Position numbers and translations under genes: made by a program
From: Craspedostauros australis
Taxonomy: Eukaryota; Bacillariophyta; Bacillariophyceae; Mastogloiales; Achnanthaceae
Assembly: GCA_026770025.1 (NCBI GenBank)
Contig: JAMXDE010000028.1
Coordinates: forward strand, 186,001-250,000
Direction of reading: 5' to 3'
Length of the DNA stretch: 64,000 nucleotides
The notes under the pieces: generated by a model
What the model saw: only the letters and a program-made list of their open reading frames with translations
Database searches by the model: none
What the model was told of the DNA's origin: nothing
Shown here: positions 42,464 through 54,000 of the stretch, piece by piece
Layout of the letters: the number at the start of each line of letters is the position of its first letter
How positions within the stretch are numbered: the stretch's first letter is position 1

Positions 42464-43261
42464 TTAGCTCCTTCGTCTTGTAGATCTTCGAATTGCGCTG
42501 GCTCTTGATGGCGTGCCTTCGTTCTTCACTTTCCGCTTGCGCGAAGCACGAGAGGTTGCATCCGTTGTGCTCTGCGTGTCAGAGTCCTTCCTGACGATGC
42601 GACTTCCCGACACATCATCCAATCGTCCCAGCGCCGATAGTCGCGCTGATGTCCATATCGTGCGTCCCACGCGGTCCACTGACCAAGCTTCTCCCAACGT
42701 TCCTGCTATCCGTTGGCATTTGGTGTGGACCTCTCTGTACACCTTCATGGTATATGTCCGTTTCTTATGCACCAAGCATTCGATGACTTCGTCGTCCAAG
42801 AACATAAAGCGTTTCGGATACGCCAACGACAGCAGCGCTGCCGCGGTTGCCACACCGACACCAGAAAGCACGCACAATGCGTCCAGCGCTGCCTCGCAAA
42901 TGCCATCGTCGGAAGCTGCCGCGGCATTAGCTTCGTAGCGTTCGACTGCATTCACAGCGTTCCTCCATGCTGCCTCAATCGCATTGGCCGAATTCGAGTT
43001 CAGTAACTTCTTCAGAGCGTTTCTTGGCTTTCCCTTGACGAACTTCCATTCGTACACGACGCGCAGAAATAGGTCTTTGTCCAACCGCTCGCATGATTGC
43101 AAGGCCTGTCGCAGCTGTTCATCCGTCTTGGCTAGGTGATCCGATCTTTCCATCAGCATTTGCGGCATCTCGGCATGCACCTTCTCCCATTGCTTCACAT
43201 CCGAAGGCTTGCGGCTGAACAGGATGGCATCTCTTACGCCGGGTCTCGTGATGTGCTTCAT
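42464..43261 (-). CDS. helix-hairpin-helix protein of unknown function
   Basis: 265 aa from the ATG at 43261. The central part has LSGVGVATAAALLSLAYP, a helix-hairpin-helix of the type found in HhH-GPD DNA glycosylases, followed by FMFLDDEVIECL, where glycosylases carry their catalytic Lys/Asp pair. This pattern (GVG-ATAA-LS-YP, then F-DDE) also occurs in a widespread uncharacterised fungal and algal family that resembles glycosylases but lacks proven activity. Before it are helical segments (KPSDVKQWEK, EWKFVKGKPRNALKKLL). The C-terminus is basic and Ser-rich with KRK and RRSTRRRS, a likely nuclear signal. DNA binding is probable; catalysis is not claimed. It converges on ALKBH7, leaving about 250 bp. 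Confidence 0.7.
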   Translation of the reverse strand: MKHITRPGVRDAILFSRKPSDVKQWEKVHAEMPQMLMERSDHLAKTDEQLRQALQSCERLDKDLFLRVVYEWKFVKGKPRNALKKLLNSNSANAIEAAWRNAVNAVERYEANAAAASDDGICEAALDALCVLSGVGVATAAALLSLAYPKRFMFLDDEVIECLVHKKRTYTMKVYREVHTKCQRIAGTLGEAWSVDRVGRTIWTSARLSALGRLDDVSGSRIVRKDSDTQSTTDATSRASRKRKVKNEGTPSRASAIRRSTRRRS

Positions 43262-44176
43262 TGTGACAATCGTATATGCACAAGTGTAAGTGTTGCGATC
43301 AGCAGTCGGTTGGTACCCAAAAGCGACACAACAACGCGCAACTGGAGGTCCTCAGGTGATCGCTGTTGCCATTGGTGACGACGATGATGATGTTGTTGTG
43401 GCTGTCGCTGTCGCTGTTGCTGTTGCGTTTCCGAGTTGGCGACCAACACGTCAACGAAAGTGTTCGCGCCATTTCCATTCACGAAACAACATGACTGGAT
43501 GATTATGCACGACTTGAAAATACTTCTTCTCATCGCAATTTTTCCACAACAACGCATCCAACGCTTCACATTTTTTGTCGACAAAAAAGCGATGGGCAAG
43601 AGGGAACCGAGGAAGACAACACACGTTCCGAAGCAAACCGGCAACCCATCGCGTACACTCGAATGCGCACGGTGCAGTGGTACATACATGCGAAGATGCG
43701 CAGGGTACGAAGTGGTACTCTGTTGCATACGAGTACGTTGTCGATATCAATACCAGCACTTCACTCCCTTGCGTGTGAAGATCGCTACTGCATCGGCAAC
43801 AATCCGTTGAATGAAGGACAAGAACCATTAAGGCGGAACGGAATGCATTGGGTGAAGAGCCGGCGAGCAAAGTGGAGTAGGTCGTAAAGTACTCCTGCTG
43901 CAACAATCCACACACATCAGAAACAGTGCAAGAGCAGCCTCATTGGGCCGCCTGCAACACTCTTCGTTGGTTGGCACTTCTACCGTGCTATTCCCACCTG
44001 TATGTTACATCATAGTACTCCACTTCATCACGCAGCAAGGATTGAATTCGTCGCCCATACCATCCATGCCGGCACCCAACACCGAGACCAATACCGACCG
44101 TCATCATCAGTTGGCGATAACCTGAGAAACGCATTCATCGACGCGGCAACACTATCAACCAAACGAGTATCCAACC
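43262..44176. other. divergent intergenic region
   Basis: Between the HhH gene and the mucin-like gene. It contains a gttgct/gtcgct short repeat near 43390-43430 and several overlapping frames without domains. No gene supported. Confidence 0.45.
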
Positions 44177-47044
44177 ATGAGAATACCTTCACAACTCACA
44201 ACAGCACTGTCAATATGGATGGTATCACCGCTCATCCTCGCACCGGCCGTCGCACAGTCCCCGGGAAACCCAAGTACTGAAAGCAAGTGCCGGTGCCAGT
44301 ATCCTGGCGAAAGCATCTCTGAACCAAACGGAAATCAGCTGCGAAAGCCCATGCAAGTGATCCCGCGAGAGGAGGAGCTGTGTCGGAACATCGTTTACGT
44401 CTGTCCCGGCAAAGCGAACGAATTGAACCTCGAACCGTGGTACTACAACGGCTATTGCCGTGCATTCGAGTCCAGCTTTGCGCAAGCTCGTTCCAATGCA
44501 AATGCAAACGCAAATAGTAGCAGTAGCAGTAGCAGTAGCAATGGAGGTGACGGCTCGAATCGTTATCTGAAGGTGGGACACCAGATGGATTTGAAGGTTG
44601 ACAAACAGCCAATCGATCTGTCCACCATCATGCAAGAGAACCAGCCACAGCAGGAACCGGAGGACATCGTCCCTGTTTCGACGAACGATATTTACTACAT
44701 TGATGAGGGTAAGCGCGAACCCGAGGCATTCGAATCACAGCCAACCGATGGCACAGATCCAGGGGTAATTGCGGAATCAACTCCAGCGCGTGAAGAGGAG
44801 CCGGACGAGAGCCAACAATCAGGAACAGGTGATATGAGAGACGAAGACTCACATGTTGAGGAAGAAGGAAAGGAAAAAGACAAAGGCAATGGTAAAAAGA
44901 AGGAAAAGGAGGAGGAGAAGAGGGAAAGCAAGCGCAAGGAAAATACGAAGGGCAAGGACAAGGGCAACAAAAGAGAGAGAGGGCAAGACGATGAGAGAAT
45001 AGAAGAGGAGCAGGAGGAAGACCAGGAGATTTACCCCAATGAAATCGCTTCCATCAATGACATCGTCGTCAATCGGAGCGCCCCACAGAGTCATGGCATG
45101 ACAGGTGTGAAGATGGATCCACGAAGCGGAAAGGTCTTTGGTTTGGTGGAGCCAGGGAAGAGGCGTGGGGCAGATCGAAAGAATCGTGGGGCAGATATCA
45201 TGTATACCAAGTCAGACATCCCCAAAGATCATCATGACGGGAAACAAAAGGACAAAGCCAAGGGCAAAGCTAAGGACAAGCACGAAGATGCGAGCAAGGG
45301 GGGAAATGGAGATGACAAGGAGGGAGACGGGGGTAGAATTGTTTTGAAACCGAAAGACAGGAAAAAGGACAAGTCCAAAGAAAAGAGCAAGAGCAAAGGC
45401 AAGAACAACGAAGTAGACGCAGATGATGTTAGCAGTGTTGATAGCATTGCTGACATCGATGAGATGATGGACGAGGAAACAGACGGGGAAGCAAATGAGG
45501 CCGATGAGGCAGATGAAGCCGATGCTACTGCTGACGCCGACGGTATCGATGAGGTTACGAACGAGGAGGTAGACGAGGACGAGATGGTGACTGAACCAAT
45601 CGCACAGGAGGATAACGTGCTGCCGGCTGACGATGCAGACGCAGCAGTCGCAGACGCAGCACTCGCAGATGCAACAGATGCATCCACACCAGACACAGCG
45701 ATGGACGATATCGAAACAACAACGACCGATGCAACATCCACTGCTGCCGTTACTCCAACTTCACCGACAACATCCATTCCAGCTGCTACTTCTACGACAG
45801 CTGTCACTTCTGCTTCAACTACTACCACTACGACTTCAACCACATCATCGGCAGCGACAACAGCAAGCTCGATGCAAATACCATCGTCAACACCATCTTC
45901 AATGCCAACGTCGATGCCGTCGGTAACACTATCCACAACAATGGCGACAACAACAGCAACGATATCTGCATCAGGTGAGATAGAACACAGTGCAACAACA
46001 TCTGCAACCGCTGCCATGATGGACACGGTACCAACAACTGTCGGCATGCCTCCAACGACAGCAAAGCCGACAGCAACGGCAATGAGTGGCAACGCCACAA
46101 CCTTTGCTACCACAAGTACCGATACAACAACGACGACGACGACGACGACGATCCCAATGACCACGATCCCGACAACGACGATGGCAACCACAGCGATACC
46201 GACGACCACGACGGTATCTGCGGCGAAAAATGCTGCCGCAGCTGCAAGCCCATCACCTACGACTTCAACTTCGTCTCTGCCAACAGCCACGGGGAACAGC
46301 GACGAGCAGATACGAGGTGGAAGCACAAACGGTGCAAAATCAGATTGGGAAGGATCAGACCAGTACCCGTCCGGTCCCTCGTACGTGGTGCTTCCGGCCA
46401 ACCACGATTACTGCAAATGCACGGAGTTCACGTTGGATTTTGAGCATGCAGAGTCCGGCAGTCCGCTCCAAGGCGGCACATACGCGGAGGACGAATGGGA
46501 ACCGATCCACGGCATCAGGATCCACGCCCATTCTGTGTCGTACGGCAACGCGCCCACTCCCACCCCGCTGCGTCCGTACATATTCGACACATCCAAACCA
46601 GCAGAGAATGGCTTGGACAATTCACTGCATGACCTGACGGCACTGGGCAACCCTAACAAGGACTGCGGCGGACCTGGCGAAGGCACCGGAGGTGATCTCA
46701 GCCATTCCGGGCGAGGCGCGGAGAACTGCAACCCGTTGGGCAACGTTCTCATCACGACCACGAGCTTCAAGGAGGCTTCCGAGGATGCCGTAATTCAAAT
46801 CACGTTCGACCACCCAGTCGTTTGGGTGGAAGACGTTGTGATGCTGAATGTCGCGGATGACTCCAGCATGGTGGGTGTATACACCACAGACGACAGAGAG
46901 CACGTGTTTCCATTGAAGAACACTGGGCCGAACGGTGTCCAAAGACTGCCGATTCAACGCCACGCCGTCGATCAGCTGTTCTTTGATCTACACTCCATCG
47001 CTGCGATAGCAAGCATCCAGATGTGTATCAAGCTGGATCAATGA
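44177..47044 (+). CDS. secreted mucin-like protein with a C-terminal globular domain
   Basis: 955 aa from the ATG at 44177. Residues 1-26 form a signal peptide ending in APAVAQS. A short Cys-containing N-terminal segment (CRCQYPGES, LCRNIVYVCPG) follows. The middle has an Asn-Ala/poly-Ser run, a very charged Lys/Glu/Asp region (about residues 190-430) and a Thr/Ser/Ala/Pro-rich mucin-like stretch (about 500-720) that would be heavily O-glycosylated. The last ~220 residues form an ordered domain with YCKCTEFTLDFEHA, GIRIHAHS, RPYIFDTSKP, CGGPGEGTGG and NPLGNVLITTTS, a layout I have seen in other marine-protist secreted proteins but cannot name. Most likely it is a cell-wall or extracellular-matrix component. 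Confidence 0.7.
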   Translation: MRIPSQLTTALSIWMVSPLILAPAVAQSPGNPSTESKCRCQYPGESISEPNGNQLRKPMQVIPREEELCRNIVYVCPGKANELNLEPWYYNGYCRAFESSFAQARSNANANANSSSSSSSSNGGDGSNRYLKVGHQMDLKVDKQPIDLSTIMQENQPQQEPEDIVPVSTNDIYYIDEGKREPEAFESQPTDGTDPGVIAESTPAREEEPDESQQSGTGDMRDEDSHVEEEGKEKDKGNGKKKEKEEEKRESKRKENTKGKDKGNKRERGQDDERIEEEQEEDQEIYPNEIASINDIVVNRSAPQSHGMTGVKMDPRSGKVFGLVEPGKRRGADRKNRGADIMYTKSDIPKDHHDGKQKDKAKGKAKDKHEDASKGGNGDDKEGDGGRIVLKPKDRKKDKSKEKSKSKGKNNEVDADDVSSVDSIADIDEMMDEETDGEANEADEADEADATADADGIDEVTNEEVDEDEMVTEPIAQEDNVLPADDADAAVADAALADATDASTPDTAMDDIETTTTDATSTAAVTPTSPTTSIPAATSTTAVTSASTTTTTTSTTSSAATTASSMQIPSSTPSSMPTSMPSVTLSTTMATTTATISASGEIEHSATTSATAAMMDTVPTTVGMPPTTAKPTATAMSGNATTFATTSTDTTTTTTTTTIPMTTIPTTTMATTAIPTTTTVSAAKNAAAAASPSPTTSTSSLPTATGNSDEQIRGGSTNGAKSDWEGSDQYPSGPSYVVLPANHDYCKCTEFTLDFEHAESGSPLQGGTYAEDEWEPIHGIRIHAHSVSYGNAPTPTPLRPYIFDTSKPAENGLDNSLHDLTALGNPNKDCGGPGEGTGGDLSHSGRGAENCNPLGNVLITTTSFKEASEDAVIQITFDHPVVWVEDVVMLNVADDSSMVGVYTTDDREHVFPLKNTGPNGVQRLPIQRHAVDQLFFDLHSIAAIASIQMCIKLDQ
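46130..46153 (+). repeat. acg triplet tract (polyThr)
   Basis: In-frame acg/aca run in the Thr-rich stretch of the secreted mucin-like protein. Confidence 0.75.
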
Positions 47045-48204
47045 TCCCAGCAGCATATCTACAAATGTACTACGTATATATCACAGCACATCAGGGGCGT
47101 GGGGTGAGTGCATTCGAAAAGCACCATGAAGGAAATAGAGTTGAAGACACACCGCTGTACATGCAATGATGGCGACGGGTGGATGACTGTCCTTGTGTGA
47201 TACGAAGGGACATGCAGTGAGAGGAAAATCATGCAACATGAAAGCGAGGAGAGGGGAGAGCCTTGTGCTGCGGTGTAGTAGTAGAGCTTTCGAGTAACCG
47301 AGAGCCACTGTGTGCTGGAGGTGGATGCTCTCTAGCATTGGCGATTTGCGCTAACTTGTGGTGAATTATTAGAGTACTCTTTCCGAGCCCGCCATCCTCA
47401 CATTTCCTAGAATTGAATAGTAGCCTGTGTATTATTTGCCATATTCTTAGTCTGTACAACGCTCGGTGACATGGCAAATTACAAGCACGACTGCCGAGAC
47501 GAATAACACGACACGACGTTCACGCACAAAAGGGATTGAGTCAAGGATCTGAAGAAAATGGTGTTAACGCGATTCTATCCGTGTGCACATCATGGCGACG
47601 CGCGAAATTATGGGCACAATGACATCTGTTGCCGTTCTGGTTGCGGTTGGACTCTCTTTTGGCAGCCCTCATGCGTAGCACATGTTCCTTGCGTTGCTGC
47701 TCATGCCACCATCGCTGCTCTGGAAGCGCAAGCGGAACCAAGCTTACTGAAGTCCTCCAGTGCAGTGAGCACACACAAGCACAGTGAGACCGAATCCCAA
47801 GGCCTCCCAGCGGCGCTGTTGCCGTGACCAGAAGACACAAGCAAAACGCAGGGGCTGGGCAGAATTCTGGGAACGAAGGGGACAAGAAGGTGGCGCGGAC
47901 AAGCCTGTGCGACGACTTCGACTACTACTACGACGACGACGACAACTACAAGTATTGGGACGCAATCTATACGTACGAGTAGAGTATTCAACTCGCGGGG
48001 GAGGAAGGGCACCGACGAGTACGTCCATTGCACCTGCAACGCAGATCCCATTCCTTCCTTCGTTCATTGATTCATTCATTGATTCATTCATTTGGCTCCA
48101 TCTCCATCTGCATTGCGCAACTGCCAGCATCAGGACCAGCGCCGGTGACGTCCCTTCTGCTTCGTCAATAGCAGGAGGACGGCGTCGTCCACGCAATCGT
48201 CGTC
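47045..48204. other. intergenic region upstream of PAN3
   Basis: No domain-bearing frame. A 28-codon ATG frame with a hydrophobic middle starts at 47592 but ends at once and was not taken as a gene. A cattgattcattcatt-type short repeat lies at about 48058-48092. Confidence 0.45.
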
Positions 48205-50428
48205 ATGGATAACCTCAGCGACACCTTCGGCAGCCTATCGACGAACGCGCCGGAATGGAAGCCTCCAGGTTCGGAGACGCCAACTCCCAAGCCGGCGGCA
48301 AAGGCATCATCGACAGGTTCAGATTGGTCGTCGGATGCTTCCGATCTCAATGCGGTTGCAGTCAAGGAATTCATCCCGGGTAAGGGATGGATCACAGCTC
48401 CTGCGAAGCTTCCCGTCGATTCACAGCAACCTGCGGGCCCACGACCTACGGGTAAGTCAATGCAATGCAACACAATTCAACACAATGGAATGAAACGAAA
48501 TGCACGCATACACGTGTTCATTTGTTTGTCGATGCGGCTTGATGGGATGGACGGACCAGTGTGTGCACGATCGACAACTGCATCTGATAGCATCGCATCG
48601 CTGATGCCATCATTCATCGTCCATCGTTCGTCACTCTGTTTTCATGCAATCCCGTGATCGAACACATGGACAGGACAAGGCGGATATGCCGATGCAGCGC
48701 ATGCTGGTCGGGCAGAGAATGGCGGGTATGTTGACCAGACCAGTCACGGAGCGGCGGAAGGTTTCCCAGGAATGGAGGCCACGATAGAGGCTGGGCCAAC
48801 CCCAGCGCCACCGCCGTTCCGGTCACTTCACGGTCTGGGCTTGTCGGATGATTTGTGGAGGTACTACAGGGCGCAGACGTTTGATGGATTGCGTCAGATG
48901 GATCCCAAGGATCCGAGGCACAAGGCCGTCCCAGCACCCTACTGCAACGCGTTTTGCTTGGATGATTTGACCGTCAGCGCCAATGGCCGTGCACGAAGTC
49001 GGTCCTTTGGGTACCCGTCGACGACCTTTCAGGTGACATCGCGGGAGGATGGGTATGTGTATTGCCTTCGTCGGTTTGACAACGTCAAGAGCGCAACTCC
49101 CAGCGTCTGCGCGTCGGTGCTGGACCGGTGGAGCAAGCTCGGGGATCATCCCAATTTGGTCCAACTGCATCGATGCTTCATCGCGCAGCGTGCGCTCTTC
49201 TTTGTGTACAGCTACGTGCCGGGAGCGATCTCCATCAAGGAGCGCTGGAACGGACCTATTTCCGAGGAATTCCTCTGGAGCGCAATTTCGCAGTTTGCAT
49301 CCGTTCTGCGTCGCGTGCATCGCAGCGGCTCGGCGGTGCGTACGATGGACACCTCGCACGTTCTCACAACGACGGACCCATCACAATCGCACCTGCGCGT
49401 CCACATCAACTGTGCTGGCATCGTCGACGTCATCGAATGCGAGACGCAGAAGAGCCTAATTGATCTGCAGCATCAGGATATTCGGAACTTCGGTCGTCTC
49501 GTGCTGAGCATCGCCACTGGCACGGATATCACCCCGCAAACAGACGGCGCGACCATCTCTCGTTGTGAGCAGTACTGCATTAACCACTACTCGCGCGAGC
49601 TGCACAACCTCTGCTTCACGCTGATCCGCAGCCGCATCCCACCCTCCATGGGGGACGTGTGTCGCGTGCTCGCGGACAGATTGCTGGACGAGATGGATGC
49701 TTCCAACATGGTCACGGATAAGAATGAAGCTGCGCTGGCAGCGGAGTACGAATCCAGCCGCGCTCTGCGACTGCTGCTCAAAATGGGATTCGTCAACGAA
49801 CGACCAGAGTTTGGGCCCAACCGACGCTGGGCGCAGTCCGGAGATTGCTACATCTTGGGTCTCTTTCGAGATTACGGTACGTCCATTGATTTTGTCATCT
49901 TCCTGATGTGAGCGATATGTGCGATGTGTGGACCAAGTGGATATATCCTGAAGCATGCATCGCATCGAATCGTACTGCGTTACATCTCAGTACTCGTACA
50001 CGTGCATGCACTCCCTGCCTCTAACGCCTTCCTCTCCCATCGCCCGCTCCTTCCTTGTCGTCCTTGTCTCTCTTGCTGCTTCTGGCAACAACAACGACGA
50101 CAACAACCGCGGCAATGGTCTGTATTGACCACATACTGGCGCATATGCCGCTCTGTGCATTTCACCAACGCTAACGTCAACGCCAACACCTGTTTCCCAC
50201 ACAGTCTTTCATCAGGCCGACGGGGCTGGCCAGCCGGTGATGGACCTGGGTCATGTCATCACTGCATTGAACAAGCTCGACGCCGCAGACGAAGAGAAGA
50301 TCGTTCTGTCATCCCGAGATGGCAAGACGTTGATGGTTGTTACGTTCGCAGACGTAGCGAGGTGCCTCGACAGCGCGTACCACGAGCTGTGCTCTGGATC
50401 TGTCCCGCCGCCAACACTTCACTACTAA
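48205..50428 (+). CDS. PAN3: PAN3, subunit of the PAN2-PAN3 deadenylase, three exons
   Basis: Exons 48205-48451, 48674-49876 and 50205-50428; introns of 222 and 328 bp, both GT-AG (GTAAGT...GGACAG and GTACGT...CACACAG). The phases fit and give 557 aa. Residues 11-22 (LSTNAPEWKPPG) are a PAM2 motif, which binds the MLLE domain of poly(A)-binding protein. A low-complexity linker follows. The pseudokinase part shows SFGYPSTTFQV, YCLRRFDNVK, HPNLVQLHRCF, VYSYVPGAISI, SEEFLWSAISQFASVLRRVH, and lacks kinase catalytic residues as expected. The C-terminal knob has LLKMGFVNERPEF, GDCYILGLFRDY, VFHQADGAGQPVMDLGHV and LNKLDAADEEKIVLSSRDG, matching PAN3 across the last splice site. PAN3 recruits the PAN2 nuclease to poly(A) tails. 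Identification is strong. Confidence 0.93.
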
Positions 50429-51000
50429 ACGCATGTGTGGCTCTGTGGCGATGATCCTGTGTGGGCACTGCGCATGATGAATCTGCACACACATCGGCAA
50501 CAAATCATGTGCAGCATTGAAGTTCATACACCGTCGCTCTCATTCGTTCACCTCTTTGGACGCGGAGGAGTGCAACCATCTGGAGGAGCAAGCGATGTGA
50601 CAAAGCGACGGACGATACTTGCCTGCAATGTGCGGCTGCGGAAGGCAACTTCCTCCTGCAAATGAATGGATCGCAAGCCCTGCTTGTTCGTATCCACGTA
50701 CACCCACACGCACCATTGGCATGTACCATACATACATGCAACACCCACCATGTCACAACATCACAGCACGGAGCAAACCAAACCAAGCCAAGTTAAAAAT
50801 GAAGCAAAAACAAACAGCAAACAAAACGTATAAACACAAAAGGGTGCAGCCTGGATTGCGGACGAGCACGTGCGGGTGCCATACCACGCCTGGCACGTAC
50901 TCGCACATCCGTACGTGCAGCGATCCACACTGGACCACGACAAGAAAAAGCAAAAAAGATGATCGAAAAACTTTTCCAATAAAAAATACAAACGCCACGG
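50429..51000. other. convergent 3' spacer
   Basis: Between the convergent ends of PAN3 and the receptor gene. The part next to the receptor gene is AT-rich (near 50790-50990). No gene seen. Confidence 0.5.
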
Positions 51001-54000
51001 TTACGAGTACACCTCCTCCTGTTCGCCGTCACCGTGTTCTTGCAAGAAGAGTCCGATCTCCGCATCCCGCACTGCGTAGGCGCTGCATCGGTCGCCATCG
51101 AAGTGCACGCTCTCCGGTTCGCTTTCGCGTGAATTTAGTACATCGCCGTTGTGAAACATAGCATTGGCGTCATTCTCGACCACACCGCCACCGATATGAT
51201 TTGATGCTATGGCTGCGGAAATTGCCGCCTCGTTCACAGCCTCGTGCATATTCCTGTCGTCGCCAGATGGGGTTGAGGTGGATGGACTCGTTGTGTTGTC
51301 GGATGACACGGAAGGCGCAGCTGCTGCATCTATTTCATCATCGTCGCCAGTCCGAAGCACGGAGGAGGACGAAGAATCATCGAACTGGTCCTCCCTCTCT
51401 CGTTCGCGGAGCTCGCTCAGCCGGCCATCGAGCATGACGGATGTTCGGCCATTGGGAGCAAGTCCAACTTTGTGCATCATGCTGCCGTTGCTGCTACTGG
51501 TCAACGTCTGACTCAGTCTAGCGTCGTCGCTACCGCCACCATCGTCACGGCCTCTCTCGCTGTTGCTGTGGACCTCTTTCTTGTTCGTGCCCAAAGCGCT
51601 GCTAGATCCGGCATTCCAATTCTCCACGCTGCGGGAACTGTTGATGTAGTTGTTGTTGTTGTTGTTGTAGTCCTGTCCCACCCCTGGCATGCCGGAAATC
51701 CGTGTCATGCCGATCGTCGCTGCGTAATTGCCCATGCGCGACGAGTTTCCTATGCGGGTCGCGTTGCTCGTGCGGGAGTTGCGGATGGCCTGCCTTGCTT
51801 GGATGATGCGAGGCAGAACGAACGCTGCCGAACTCAGGATGGTGCCCCAAAAGACGCTGATGGTCAAGAGCACGCGTTCCGCCGCCTGCGTGACACCGAC
51901 CAGGTACAGAATGACGAGGATGATCAGGCCTGTGAACGCGAGGTTGTAGATGGAGAACATGAGCTGCTTGGCCTCACCGAAGCGTGGGTCCAGGTTGCGC
52001 GTCAGGTAGGCCAGCACGCAGCCCACGAGGATCAACGAGACGGACAAGACGAATTCAGTGATCCAAAATGCGTCGGATTCGAAATCGCAGATGATGCGCT
52101 GAACCGGAACGCCGGATTCCAGTTCCAGCAGCTCCCTCTGGCTGTACGGATCCACGAAGGAGAAGATGGCCAGACAGATGGCCTGCCCCAACGGGATCGG
52201 CACGGCGTACATGGCAGCCTGCAAGTTGGTGATGCGGACCTTTTGGAATGCCGCAGTCGCACCCACGAGTCGGTACATTCGGTAGATCTTGACGATCAAG
52301 GGTGAGAAGGCCATGGCCGAGAGGAGGAAGAAGGACCAGAAACGGATCATGCACATGCCATCGGTGTTCTCCCCCAGCATCGTGAACATCCCCATGTTGG
52401 TGGCGCAGCATGCCACGATGAACGCCATCGTGAAACGGTAGTCGGCGTGGATGACGGCCCGCGTGGTTCTGTATTGGTACAGCAGGATGGCCAGGGCCAG
52501 GCAGATGGCACAGCCCATGCCGGCCACGAACAGCAAAGGGACGAAGAGCTGATCGCCGCGCTTGATGGTATCGTTGTCAGATCTGGCGACGGGCGTGATG
52601 ACCATGATGCGCCACTGCAAGTTGGCCTTGGGATGCTCGTAGAGGATGGACTCGGCGACGAAGGCTTTGGAATCGACGACGCTCGATGCCTTGGTGGAGA
52701 CGTAGGTCCCAGTAGGGAACCCGGCTTCCAACGAATCCAAATGCGCGTTGCGGATGGCGTTGTTGGACTCCGAACCTTCGAGTTCCTCCACAGAGATGCG
52801 GACGACGTCGCAGTCGGCGCTGTCGTCGGCTGGGCAGGGTTGGGTGGGATCTTCGGACAGCACCTTGCGTGAGAGGACGCTGGAGACGGATGACCCGATC
52901 ATGTAGTACGGCGCCTTGGCCTCGTAGACGACGACCCTGGTGTCGCTGTCGTTGTAGGCTTCGTTGAGGAAGTTCGATATCTGATCGAGCATGTAATCGA
53001 CAGCCAGCACGCCTTCGAAGACGGACTGGCCTTGCGCATTCGCACCGAACAGCGGTTCTGTCCAGGTGATGCCGATGTTGCCGCTGGAGAAGAATACGTA
53101 GGGCTCCGACCAGAAGGGACGCAGCTTCGCCTTCGACGTGAGGTACCAGCTTCGCATCCTGGGGTCGTAGTCTCTTGATCTGTACACTCCAATGAACGCG
53201 CCATCGCACGAGACATCAGAGGAGACCGATCGGAAACCAAACTTGGGATCCAAGGGATTGCCGCAGTACGCAAAGGGGCCAGAGACAACCCGCGTGACCG
53301 GCGTGCCGTCACGGAATACGCACGTCCCGTCGCGATGCACGATGTCTGGATTGTTCTTATCGCGGTAGATGGCGGTGCCCGGTTCTTGCGTGAGTCGGCC
53401 GAGAGAGTTGAGGCAAGAATAGCTGCGAGGGACGAAGCCTAGCTTTTGCCCCGCTTCCGCTTTGACGATCGAGTATTTGCGGCACCAGCGCTGCGTGGGC
53501 TTGTCCTGATTGGAACATTCCGCTGCATTCTCGGAAGCGGTGGTGGTGTTGCCGCAATCTATCTGCGAGTTGCTGGATCCCGCCTCATCGACGCCGTTGT
53601 CGTCGTCGCTTGAGCAAGGAAAGACGGCATCGCAGTCGTCGGTGTCACAGGAGACGTACTTGGCGCCCTCGCTCATCTCGCAGAGCTCCACGGCGCCCGT
53701 GTCGCGGTTGACGCAGGCGTCGCGGTAATGCGCCATCCTGGGATCATCGAGATCGTAGCCGCTGTTCCCCGATTCGCGGTAGGTGAAGCCGGTGACATCG
53801 TCCGTGATGATGGTCGTTGTGCCGGTCTCGAGTCCGTAGTAGACCTTTAGTTCCATGCTGATGGCCTGCACGTAGAACTGCGACATGACGCGGTCTCTGT
53901 CCTGGGGCTGCATGCCGTGATCGAACTCGCCGACTTCGTACGCATAGTTGGTGAGTTTGGTTGCCAGCACCGGTGCATTCATGAAGTGGTCGACATTCTC

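Noticed and set aside
47592-47678. Short ATG frame with a signal-like hydrophobic stretch upstream of PAN3
   Set aside because: It stops after 28 codons, and no donor-acceptor pair could be found that links it to a downstream coding exon.
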